Shown: positions 15,085 through 22,128, counted from the stretch's first letter. The stretch is DNA of 35,235 bases from Flavobacteriaceae bacterium (GCA_020854235.1 JADZFW010000151.1:1-35235), one strand, 5' to 3'. Notes: a model not told the origin generated them from the letters alone. Made by a program: numbers and translations.

Positions 15085-15221
15085 GTCACTTATATCCCGG
15101 TGCTAAGCGAGGTCGTGGTGAATACGAACTGCGTACGCTCAGCAATATAAAATATTTTCGTGAATAACAATTTACCGGTGACTAAAAATGCCAACGATCT
15201 CGCTTAGCGCCTGTAACCGAC
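15085..15221 (-). other. attC-like site A11
   Basis: 137 bp. Perfect arms GCTAAGCGAG (15102-15111) and CTCGCTTAGC (15199-15208) extend to ~17 bp with one mismatch. The tail box GTCGGTTAC (rc of 15213-15221) is 7/9 complementary to the head box of its cassette, 15712-15720. Spacing from box to stem is 4 on the tail side and 8 on the head side. The head box is altered (ATAAGTGAC in place of GTT). Confidence 0.72.
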
Positions 15222-15229
15222 TGGCGCAA

Positions 15230-15685
15230 TTAGAAACTGCCACGTCCTGAAACTTTCAGTTCATAATTTTCATTAACCTCAAGTTCGAGGGAGCCATTTG
15301 TGCAAGTATTTATAAAACGAAATATAGAAATTTTATTTTTTGTTTCAAAGCTGTATAAAACGATTTTCCCACGTCTACATTCCCCTCTAACTCTTTGTGC
15401 GTCATTTTCAATATCAATCTTACTATTATTAATAATTTTCAATTCACTACAATTTGTTTTTATTGAAATAGTGGAAAAAACATAATTAGTATTATTATAG
15501 ATAGCAGTATTTATAAATAAGCTATCAGGTTTTCTGCAGATTCTAAAATCAGATTGAAAAGTCGAATCATTTAAGCAAGTCGCTAATTTTTTCAAGTAAT
15601 TATCTGACTTAGCACTTTGTCCAAAATTGAGTAATGGATAAAAACATAATGAATAAAAAATTACTCTGATAAATATTGATTGCAT
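15230..15685 (-). CDS. Exported cysteine-containing protein, 151 aa
   Basis: The signal peptide ends FYPLLNFGQ (residues ~1-23). The mature protein has six cysteines (KLATCLNDS, DFRICRKPD, IKTNCSEL, RGECRRGK, INTCTNGS), probably disulfide-bonded in the periplasm or outside, and beta-rich segments (YVFSTISIKTN, KIVLYSFETKNKISIFRF). I recognise no family. The stop lies 9 bp before site A11's tail box. A TAAATTTG box in site A12 (15776-15783) lies 91 bp upstream of the start. Confidence 0.8.
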   Translation of the reverse strand: MQSIFIRVIFYSLCFYPLLNFGQSAKSDNYLKKLATCLNDSTFQSDFRICRKPDSLFINTAIYNNTNYVFSTISIKTNCSELKIINNSKIDIENDAQRVRGECRRGKIVLYSFETKNKISIFRFINTCTNGSLELEVNENYELKVSGRGSF

Positions 15686-15711
15686 AATTGTTGGAGATTT
15701 TTTAAGCGCTT

Positions 15712-15849
15712 GCCGGTAACGATCTGCATGCTAGCGATGGGCGCAAAACTGAAGCACTGAACTGCAAGCCTATTACAAATTTATAAAAGAAATACGAACT
15801 TCCATATTTACGCTGAACCAGCGACTATCGCTAGCACGCTGTTACTGGC
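15712..15849 (-). other. attC-like site A12
   Basis: 138 bp. Perfect arms TGCTAGCGAT (15729-15738) and ATCGCTAGCA (15827-15836) extend to 16 bp with two mismatches. Tail box GCCAGTAAC (rc of 15841-15849) is a 9/9 complement of the head box of its cassette at 16534-16542. Head box GTTACCGGC. Box-to-stem spacing is 4 on the tail side, 8 on the head side. The loop has TAAATTTG (15776-15783). Confidence 0.88.
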
Positions 15850-15951
15850 TGTAGCTTTATTGTGCTTGTCAGGCTAAGGTCAGTCGAGTATTTATTGTCA
15901 GTCTTAGTGCAAATTGGTGATAAAGTCTTGCTGTCTATACAATTCTATTTT

Positions 15952-16506
15952 CTAATGGATTTTACTTAATATTTTCAATTCTTTTCTTGTGAGCTTTCTA
16001 TCGAATTGCCATTTAGAGTCTTTAAACACTTCAATATATCCATTTTCATTATTAAAAATATATCTTAATGTCCCTTCTGGTTTATAGTGGTCTTCAACAA
16101 ACCATTTAAACTTTAGTTCTTGCTTTTCTGCTTCAGTCAAATGGCTGTCAGTAATTTTAATTGTCTTAATTTGTTCTTGAATCTCTTTCCCATTGACCAA
16201 TATTTTAGGTGTTTCTATTGTGATTAGTCCACTTTGCGTGGGTCTTAAAATATATGTCCATGTTGTTGTTTCTGTTTTGATACCATCATGTAGTGACTTA
16301 GTTGAACTTATATTAGGTCCGCTTACAATTTTTACACCTTCAAATCTAGGTTGTTTTGCAAGTCCCGTGTCAAAGTCCATTTTTATAATTACTTTGATAG
16401 TTTCTTCAAATTTATATTCGTCTTTCTCTATTTGAAGAATTACAGTTTGTCCAAATATTACATTAAGATTCAGTAATAGTGAAATGATAAAAATTGTCAG
16501 TCTCAT
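15952..16506 (-). CDS. Exported BatD-like domain protein, 184 aa
   Basis: The start at 16506 gives the signal peptide MRLTIFIISLLLNLNVIFGQ; the frame opens further up to 16626, but that part is site A13 DNA. Residues ~20-120 follow the BatD (oxygen-tolerance) domain: FEETIKVIIKMDF, PRFEGVKIVSGPNISSTKS, TTWTYILRPTQSGLITIETP, ILVNGKEI. BatD proteins are normally 500-600 aa membrane proteins in bat operons with VWA-domain partners. Here a single domain is carried alone with a short helical tail and no membrane anchor. The stop is 103 bp from site A12, the longest 3' gap in the array. Confidence 0.75.
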   Translation of the reverse strand: MRLTIFIISLLLNLNVIFGQTVILQIEKDEYKFEETIKVIIKMDFDTGLAKQPRFEGVKIVSGPNISSTKSLHDGIKTETTTWTYILRPTQSGLITIETPKILVNGKEIQEQIKTIKITDSHLTEAEKQELKFKWFVEDHYKPEGTLRYIFNNENGYIEVFKDSKWQFDRKLTRKELKILSKIH

Positions 16507-16533
16507 ATTATCTAGTTTTTTTGTCATGTTATT

Positions 16534-16666
16534 GCCAGTAACGATTGCGGTATGGCCAGTAAGGGATTGCGGGCGATTTCCTATCAGGTTACACGAAAAG
16601 TTGAAGCGAGTTACAAACCTTCGCAAACCACTGAAACCCTTATTGGCTATATTGTGTGTTGGGCGC
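16534..16666 (-). other. attC-like site A13
   Basis: 133 bp. The arms TATGGCCAGTAAGGG (16551-16565) and CCCTTATTGGCTATA (16637-16651) pair with two mismatches. Tail box GCGCCCAAC (rc of 16658-16666) is a 9/9 complement of the head box of its cassette, 18265-18273, more than 1.5 kb away. Its match to its own head box GCCAGTAAC is only 5/9. It fits the integron RYYYAAC (GCCCAAC) consensus exactly. Confidence 0.9.
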
Positions 16667-16669
16667 TGC

Positions 16670-18217
16670 TTAATTTTTAAATGTCGTATTACAATATGGA
16701 TGAGTTAATTGTCCATTATCAGCCAAACCAATTCCACCATCTTCTTTTCGTTCAATGTGGTCAATTGAAATTGCATTCTTATGAAGATACCCTTTACATA
16801 TTTTACATTTTAGTCCATTCTTAATTGCCTCCCTAATATATACTTCAGATTTCGTGTCCGTTGTAAAGTCCTTATAACCAAACTTATCTTCTGATTCTGG
16901 TTCTAATTTAATAAATTTAAATTTTTCAATTTTGATAATATTTTGTAAAAATTCATTAATTGATTTACCACTTTTCAAATCATTTATAAGCATTATCAAC
17001 AAATCAACAACATGCGGAATACTTCTTGAAGCACTTCGGAAATTCCTTGTTATTTGGGTCAAAATGTAATCAGTTTCAAGCAAAAACTTCTCAAATTGTT
17101 CTCTGACTCTAATAAAGTCATTAAATAAGTTCTTTTGCTCAAGTTCAAGTATTAAGGCAACCATATAATAAAACGATGCCGGTTTATGCTTACCTTCAAT
17201 AGAATAGAAATATACAATTGGGTGTAAACCTAATGATGATGGATGAACACTATTTATTCGCCAAGCAATTTTTCTTGCTTGTCTTAAATAATTGATAGTT
17301 ATATTACCTTCTTTATCATCATCAATCGTTTTCGAAAAATTATCGTCTATTCTATTTGACATATTAACGAATTCTAAAATCAGCGGCAAACTCTGGGCTG
17401 AAAATAATTTGCCACCTAAAGGTATATCCAAAGTCTTAACAGGTGTTTTTAATACTGGACTATAAATTATTTCATGAATCTCCTTAGAAAGTTTTTGAAT
17501 TTCCGCTTGATTTTCAGCAGAAAAGTCTGCCCAATATTTGTGTCCTTGTCCGCCTCTGATTATTCCTCTTGCCGCAATACAGTTTGGTTTTTTCCTTGAC
17601 TGCAATATTTTTAATTCAGTTGGGTCAATTTTAGAGGCCTGTTGATTAATTTTAAAAAATGAATTTTCTGCTTTTTTAGCATCACCATCTACCCATTGAA
17701 CTTGTATTGAATAGGCTCCCAGATTCTTTGCTCTTTCAATAAAAATTGGATTTGGTTTGGAATCATTTGCTGCTGAGATTATTTCTTTGTAAGGCCCAAT
17801 CTTCTTTTTAATTAAATCTCGTGTCTTATTCGCAAGGTCAATCTGTTCTTCACTTACAATCCCATTGTAAAATTTCCTAGAAATTTCACCATCACCGTAG
17901 TCGTCATTAATCCACGAAATTAATGCACTCAATCTGTGAGCGCCATCAATTACAAAATATAATCCAGTTTGACTTCTCCATAATATTATTGCAGGAATTA
18001 ATTCTCCATTTATAAAACTCTCAATAAATTCAAGAATCTTTTTACTTTCCCATTCATTTGTTTCTCTTTGAAAATCAGGTTTTCTAAGAAATGGGTAAAA
18101 GAATCCGCCCGTGAAATTTGTAATTGATATAGAGCTAAATAAATTAGTAGAGTTTTGTACTCCAGCTATTTCGAAATCTTCTCTAGGTATCAGGGCATCT
18201 AAATTTACTTTTGACAT
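16670..18217 (-). CDS. DUF262-HNH nuclease (GmrS/D-like), 515 aa
   Basis: Two domains. The DUF262 (GmrSD N-terminal/ParB-like) domain covers roughly residues 30-250: YPFLRKPDFQRETNEWESKK, then IPAIILWRSQTGLYFVIDGA with HRLSAL, where DGAHR corresponds to the DGQxR nucleotide-binding motif. The C-terminal HNH nuclease has CKICKGYLH, SIDHIERKEDGG and HPYCN, giving paired cysteines, the catalytic IDH and the HxxCN end. DUF262 proteins include GmrSD and SspE-type phage-defence nucleases, so anti-phage restriction is plausible; a standalone HNH form is common and unproven. The stop is 4 bp from site A13. It is by far the largest cargo of the array. Confidence 0.87.
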   Translation of the reverse strand: MSKVNLDALIPREDFEIAGVQNSTNLFSSISITNFTGGFFYPFLRKPDFQRETNEWESKKILEFIESFINGELIPAIILWRSQTGLYFVIDGAHRLSALISWINDDYGDGEISRKFYNGIVSEEQIDLANKTRDLIKKKIGPYKEIISAANDSKPNPIFIERAKNLGAYSIQVQWVDGDAKKAENSFFKINQQASKIDPTELKILQSRKKPNCIAARGIIRGGQGHKYWADFSAENQAEIQKLSKEIHEIIYSPVLKTPVKTLDIPLGGKLFSAQSLPLILEFVNMSNRIDDNFSKTIDDDKEGNITINYLRQARKIAWRINSVHPSSLGLHPIVYFYSIEGKHKPASFYYMVALILELEQKNLFNDFIRVREQFEKFLLETDYILTQITRNFRSASRSIPHVVDLLIMLINDLKSGKSINEFLQNIIKIEKFKFIKLEPESEDKFGYKDFTTDTKSEVYIREAIKNGLKCKICKGYLHKNAISIDHIERKEDGGIGLADNGQLTHPYCNTTFKN

Positions 18218-18264
18218 ATCAATTTATATTTTGTTATCATGTTGCAGGATGCTTTTCTTAAGTT

Positions 18265-18310
18265 GCGCCCAACGTTCCTATAACCGCAATCAATTGCGCA
18301 TAATGTTAAT
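18265..18310 (-). other. attC-like site A14 (upstream end of array)
   Basis: A short site. Left box GCGCCCAAC then GTTCC; stem TATAACCGCAAT (18279-18290) with ATTGCGCATAAT; right box GTTAAT. On the minus strand it reads GGAAC|GTTGGGC, an exact GTTRRRY match. A degenerate second copy of the stem (TAAACGCAGTTAATTGCAGG) lies 40 bp further right (18321-18340). No gene precedes it, so it may be an attI-like or array-edge site. Confidence 0.72.
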
Positions 18311-18344
18311 ATAAGTTCGATAAACGCAGTTAATTGCAGGTAAA

Positions 18345-18668
18345 TTATCCTTTAACGAGTAAAATTGTTTTTACATCTATTGTAATTCTGCAACTTTCCA
18401 AGCATTTTCAAACATCACTTTGTTTTTTATAAGTTACTTAAAACCCATTCAGCAATTACAACAAACCTCTATTTCTTCAAAACAACACAATGGGTAAAGG
18501 GTAATCTTTTTTATCACAACAAATATCATAAATATTTCTTTTATAATCACAAAATACAGAATTATTTATCTTCAATTTTTCTTTTTTTTATTGCATGTAA
18601 AAAATTCTTTGAAATTATTCCAAAAGTTTCTTAAAACACAAACGTGGCATTACACATAGCATTTTTGT
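18345..18668. other. Gene-free AT-rich stretch
   Basis: About 320 bp between the cassette array and the first 21-bp tandem array. I see no gene, recombinase remnant or RNA gene, only A/T runs and one short 'cccattcagc / aatgggtaaaggg' segment. Confidence 0.7.
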
Positions 18669-18941
18669 TGGAACTCGTTGCCCGAACTATGGAACTCGCT
18701 GCCCGACTCATGGAACTCCTTGCCCGACGCATGGAACTCGTTGCCCGACGTATGGAACTCGTTGCCCGACTGTTGGAACTCCTTGCCCGACGCATGGAAC
18801 TCCTTGTCCGACGCATGGAACTCGTTGCCCGACGTATGGAACTCCTTGCCCGACGCATGGAACTCCTTGCCCGACGCATGGAACTCGCTGCCCGACGTAT
18901 GGAACTCGTTGCCCGACGCATGGAACTCGCTGTCCAAACTT
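18669..18941. repeat. 21-bp tandem array, block 1 (13 units)
   Basis: Thirteen units of exactly 21 bp. Each starts TGGAACTC, continues with (G/C)(T/C)TGCCCGACG and ends in a variable C/T-A. The last unit degenerates into TGTCCAAACTT. Because 21 is a multiple of three and the unit lacks stops, several frames on both strands stay open (for example heptads of MELVARR); substitutions do not favour any frame, so I treat it as non-coding. A 104-bp spacer follows (18942-19045). Confidence 0.95.
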
Positions 18942-19045
18942 GGTTACGCTCTACCCAAATCCCATTGATTCCCACTAAACCATAACGATGGCAATTCCAT
19001 CCCAATAACCCAATAACTTAATAACTTAATAACTCATTTAAACTG

Positions 19046-19339
19046 TTTGAACTCGCATCATGATTGTTTGAACTCGCGTCATGATTGTTTGAACTCGCGT
19101 CATGTTTGTTTGAACTCGCATCATGTTTGTTTGAACTCGCGTCATGTTTGTTGGAACTCGCGTCATGATTGTTGGAACTCGCATCATGATTGTTTGAACT
19201 CGCATCATGATTGTTTGAACTCGCGTCATGATTGTTTGAACTCGCATCATGTTTGTTTGAACTCGCGTCATGATTGTTTGAACTAGCATCATGTTTGTTT
19301 GAACTTCCGACAAGATTGTTGGAACTCCTTGTACAAACT
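19046..19339. repeat. 21-bp tandem array, block 2 (14 units)
   Basis: Fourteen 21-bp units with core TTTGAACTCGC(A/G)TCATG(A/T)TTG. Unit 13 is a block-3 type (CTTCCGACAAG) and unit 14 ends like block 1 (CCTTGTACAAACT). It is followed by a 105-bp spacer (19340-19444) that is a diverged copy of the block-1 spacer: 'aatcccattgattcc', 'ccataacgat', then 'taacttaata' repeats and AAACTG. Confidence 0.95.
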
Positions 19340-19444
19340 TGCTAATTCTATACCCTAATCCCATTGATTCCTACTTAACCATAACGATTCCAATAAAATC
19401 CCAATAACTTAATAACTTAGTAACTTAATAACTCATTCAAACTG

Positions 19445-19759
19445 TTGGAGCTCCCGACACGACTATTGGAACTCTCGACACGACTGTTGGAACTCCCGAC
19501 ACGACTGTTGGAACTCCCGACACGACTATTGGAACTCCCGATACGACTATTGGAACTCCCGACACGACTATTGGAACTCCCGACACGACTGATGGAACTC
19601 CCGACACGACTGATGGAACTCGCGACACGACTGATGGAACTCCCGACACGACTGATGGAACTTGCGACACGATTGTTGGAACTCCCGACACGACTGATGG
19701 AACTCGTTACCCGACGCATGTAACTCCTTGCCAGACTGATGGATCTCATTGCACTTTTC
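19445..19759. repeat. 21-bp tandem array, block 3 (15 units)
   Basis: Fifteen units with core (T/A)TGGAACTCCCGACACGACT. Units 13-15 shift to block-1 wording (GTTACCCGACGC, CTTGCCAGACTG) and then decay. The GAACTC core keeps the same phase as in blocks 1 and 2. Confidence 0.95.
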
Positions 19760-20115
19760 CTAGAACTAAAACACTTTATTCTAGAACTAAAACCCTTTGA
19801 GCAAAGCGAAAAGAATCTTTGTGTACTAGGTGACTAAGTGGTGAAAATCCCTTTTGAGCGCAGCGAAGAAGCATTAGTGTTCATACATATCAACCCAAAA
19901 ATCCGTGTAATCTGTGTAATCTGTGGCAAAAAACTTTTGAGCGCAGCGAAAAAGAACACTACTTTCAAATACTTTAATTTAACCACAAAGACACAAAGAA
20001 CACAGAGGTTTTTTATATTTAAACTCTGTGGTAAATACCCCTTTGAGCAAAGCGAAAAGAATCTTTGTGTACTAGGTGACTAAGTGCTGAAAATCCATTT
20101 TGAGCACAGCGAAAA
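19760..20115. repeat. Dispersed-repeat cluster between arrays and GMC gene
   Basis: There is no gene here. A ~75-bp unit beginning 'ctttgagcaaagcgaaaag' and containing 'gtgtactaggtgactaag' occurs at ~19797-19870 and ~20040-20115. The motif 'ttgagc(g/a)(c/a)agcgaa' occurs five times. Between them an ACCACA..AGAG / CTCTGTGGT foldback (~19982-20034) resembles the 'aaccacaaagacacaaag' repeats common in Bacteroidota intergenes. Confidence 0.75.
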
Positions 20116-20161
20116 AGAATAACAATGTTTCTCCTAAAAGTATCCCCATTCAAAACCGTGT

Positions 20162-21733
20162 TCAACGGGAATCCCCAATCTTACTCATAGCCCGCTCCGT
20201 AATAGCCGTTATACTCAAACTGGGATTGACTCCCGGATTGGCCGAAATGGCACTACCATCGCAAATGAGCATGTTTTGGTAATTGAAAACGCGGTTGTCG
20301 GCATCTATAACACCTTGCGTGGCGTCACTTCCCATACAAGCACCTCCCAATATATGGGCTGTAGTTGGACTGCCTAATATAGTTTCATTGGCCAAAACCA
20401 TAGCTTTGCCGTTGTTGATTTTCTCAATTTTTTTAGCAATAGATTGCGCAATGGGATTGAATGCCGTTGGTGCAGCTCCCTGATCCAAAGCGGTTTTTAA
20501 ACCACCCCAAGATCTTCTTTTCATACGCAAAGTGGAATCGATACTCTCCATGTATAAGAGAATTTGCGTTCTCTTACTCCAATCATCTACGAAGAAGGCT
20601 TTCAAATTGGCTCTCGGATGGATCGCCACTTCTTTAAACATGTTGAATATTCTACCCAACACCGTTTTCCCTTGTACCATAGGTGCCATCAAAATACGCC
20701 AAAACCCCGATCCTTCCGAATACTTAACCGGTTCCACATGTCGGTTTTCATCTATATGGACTATCGAACCTATGGCAATACCTTCAGCATAGGAAACATC
20801 GTCAAAAGTGGTTACCCCAATCAAACTCTCCGAATTGGTACGAACGCCTCTTCCCAATTGGTCGGATAGTCGTGGTAACGAGGTCTTTTTGAGTTTTAAC
20901 AACAAAGGCAATGTCCCCAAAACGCCACCGGCAAAGAGTACCGAACGGGTGGTGAGACTTCCCTTTTTTCCAAAATAACGCAAAGCATCTTTGAATTTGA
21001 TTGTATAGCCGGCGCTGCCGTCTTCATTGAGTGGAATGACATCGTAAACTTCTGTTTCGGCTTTGATTTCACAACCCAATTGCTGGGCGAGATGCAAATA
21101 ATTTTTATCCAAGGTATTTTTGGCATTATACCTACAACCCAACATACAACCGCCACATTGTTTACAACCCGTACGATCAGGACCTTTTCCGTCAAAATAA
21201 GGATCGGCTACTGTTTCCTCTGATTTCCCAAAATAAACAGCCACATCAGGTCTTTCAAAGGCTTCGGGTTTGCCCAATTCAACCGCCAGTTGCTTCATAG
21301 ATTCGTCACTGCGACTCATATAAGGATGTTGGGAAGCTCCCAACATTTTCAAAGCGGTTTGGTAAAACGGTTTTAATTCTTGTTCCCAATCGGCTAAGTG
21401 TTGCCAAGAACCGGTCTTGAAAAAAGCTTGTTTGGGTATAGGTAAGGTATTGGCATATACGATGGATCCACCACCCACACCCACACCACTGAGTACGGTA
21501 ACATGTTTGTAAATAGACAATTTTAACATCCCTTGCAAACCCAATGAGGGTAGCCACATCCATTTGCGCAAATTCCAATTGGTTTTTGGAAAATCGGCTT
21601 CTTGAGCAAACCATTTTCCTTTTTCAATAACCAAAACTTTGTAGCCTTTTTCAGCCAATCGCAATGCTGAAACCGAACCACCAAAACCACTGCCTATGAT
21701 GACATAATCGTAATCGAATGTTGTTTGTGACAT
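20162..21733 (-). CDS. GMC-family FAD oxidoreductase (cholesterol-oxidase-like)
   Basis: A 523-aa flavoenzyme predicted to oxidise an alcohol or sterol-like substrate. FAD-binding GSGFGGSVSALRLAEKGYKV lies at residues ~13-32 and VGGGSIVYANT at ~86-96. A four-cysteine cluster (GCKQCGGCMLGCRYN) is typical of the bacterial cholesterol-oxidase branch. The C-terminal GMC signature includes HILGGACMG, a conserved NP in SANPGVNPS, and a late DADNRVFNYQNMLICDGSAI. No signal peptide, so probably cytoplasmic. It is downstream of the acyl-CoA synthetase on the same strand but separated by a 395-bp repeat-filled gap. Substrate unknown; sterol oxidation is not implied. Confidence 0.9.
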   Translation of the reverse strand: MSQTTFDYDYVIIGSGFGGSVSALRLAEKGYKVLVIEKGKWFAQEADFPKTNWNLRKWMWLPSLGLQGMLKLSIYKHVTVLSGVGVGGGSIVYANTLPIPKQAFFKTGSWQHLADWEQELKPFYQTALKMLGASQHPYMSRSDESMKQLAVELGKPEAFERPDVAVYFGKSEETVADPYFDGKGPDRTGCKQCGGCMLGCRYNAKNTLDKNYLHLAQQLGCEIKAETEVYDVIPLNEDGSAGYTIKFKDALRYFGKKGSLTTRSVLFAGGVLGTLPLLLKLKKTSLPRLSDQLGRGVRTNSESLIGVTTFDDVSYAEGIAIGSIVHIDENRHVEPVKYSEGSGFWRILMAPMVQGKTVLGRIFNMFKEVAIHPRANLKAFFVDDWSKRTQILLYMESIDSTLRMKRRSWGGLKTALDQGAAPTAFNPIAQSIAKKIEKINNGKAMVLANETILGSPTTAHILGGACMGSDATQGVIDADNRVFNYQNMLICDGSAISANPGVNPSLSITAITERAMSKIGDSR

Positions 21734-21840
21734 GTTATTTGGTATAGATATACAAATCTATGAAAAAGTCATAGAAGAACAAAACTTCAAATTTTCCTCA
21801 CTTATCAAAAGGAATTACTTTCTAATTTATAACTTATAAT

Positions 21841-22062
21841 TCAATGTCGTTTAGTTAACAAAAAATGTTCAAACTTTAACCGCAGAGTACCGCAGAGTTC
21901 AACGCAGAGTACCGCAGAGTTCAACGCAGCGTTTCGCAAAATTCAACACAGCGTTTCGCAGAGAAGTTAGATATTAAAAAGCTCTGCGGTACTTTGCGCC
22001 TTCTCAGCGTACTCTGCGTTAAAAACTTTTAAGATTCATACTCTTTAACTAAACGGCATTGA
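21841..22062. repeat. MITE-like foldback element, 222 bp
   Basis: Terminal inverted repeats TCAATGTCGTTTAGTTAA (21841-21858) and TTAACTAAACGGCATTGA (22045-22062) match 17/18. Inside, ACCGCAGAGT-type direct repeats (21879-21925) fold onto CTCTGCGGTACTTTGCG and ACTCTGCGTT (21981-22020). There is no coding capacity. It occupies the otherwise empty 395-bp gap between the GMC gene and the acyl-CoA synthetase. Confidence 0.8.
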
Positions 22063-22128
22063 CTTCTAATTTCTATTTTCTAATTTCTAATTTCTATTCC
22101 GATAGCTATCGGAATCTAACTTCTAATT

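Larger units (their letters stand above)
7667..18310 (-). mobile_element. Integron-type gene cassette array without visible integrase (CALIN-like)
   Basis: Thirteen minus-strand genes, mostly single-gene units, are separated by imperfect inverted-repeat sites. Stops usually lie 2-14 bp before a site and starts 15-50 bp after one, the compact layout of integron cassettes. The outer box at the tail of a cassette is complementary to the box at its own head, one gene away. The match is 9/9 for 16670-18217, 15952-16506 and 10541-10984, 10/10 for 11157-11708, and 8/9 for 8668-9015 and 9952-10374. This is expected if each unit once closed as a circle at the GTT box. Gene orientation would place the insertion end (attI) to the right of 18310, where no recombinase is found. 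Sites around 12559-12686, 13281-13376 and 7667-7690 are degenerate. Confidence 0.82.

Noticed and set aside
16507..16626. 40-residue extension of the BatD-like protein
   Set aside because: It is translated DNA of site A13, which precedes the signal peptide start.
7667..18310. Insertion sequence or prophage origin of the island
   Set aside because: No transposase, recombinase, phage structural gene or flanking target duplication was found; boundaries fit cassette sites instead.
18644..19749. Long open frames over the 21-bp arrays on both strands (heptads such as MELVARR, LNSRHVC, SSNSRVG)
   Set aside because: A 21-bp unit without stop codons keeps several frames open at once. No frame shows a start signal, synonymous bias or continuity between blocks.
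18669..19759. CRISPR array
   Set aside because: Units are contiguous 21-mers without unique spacers, and no cas genes are nearby.
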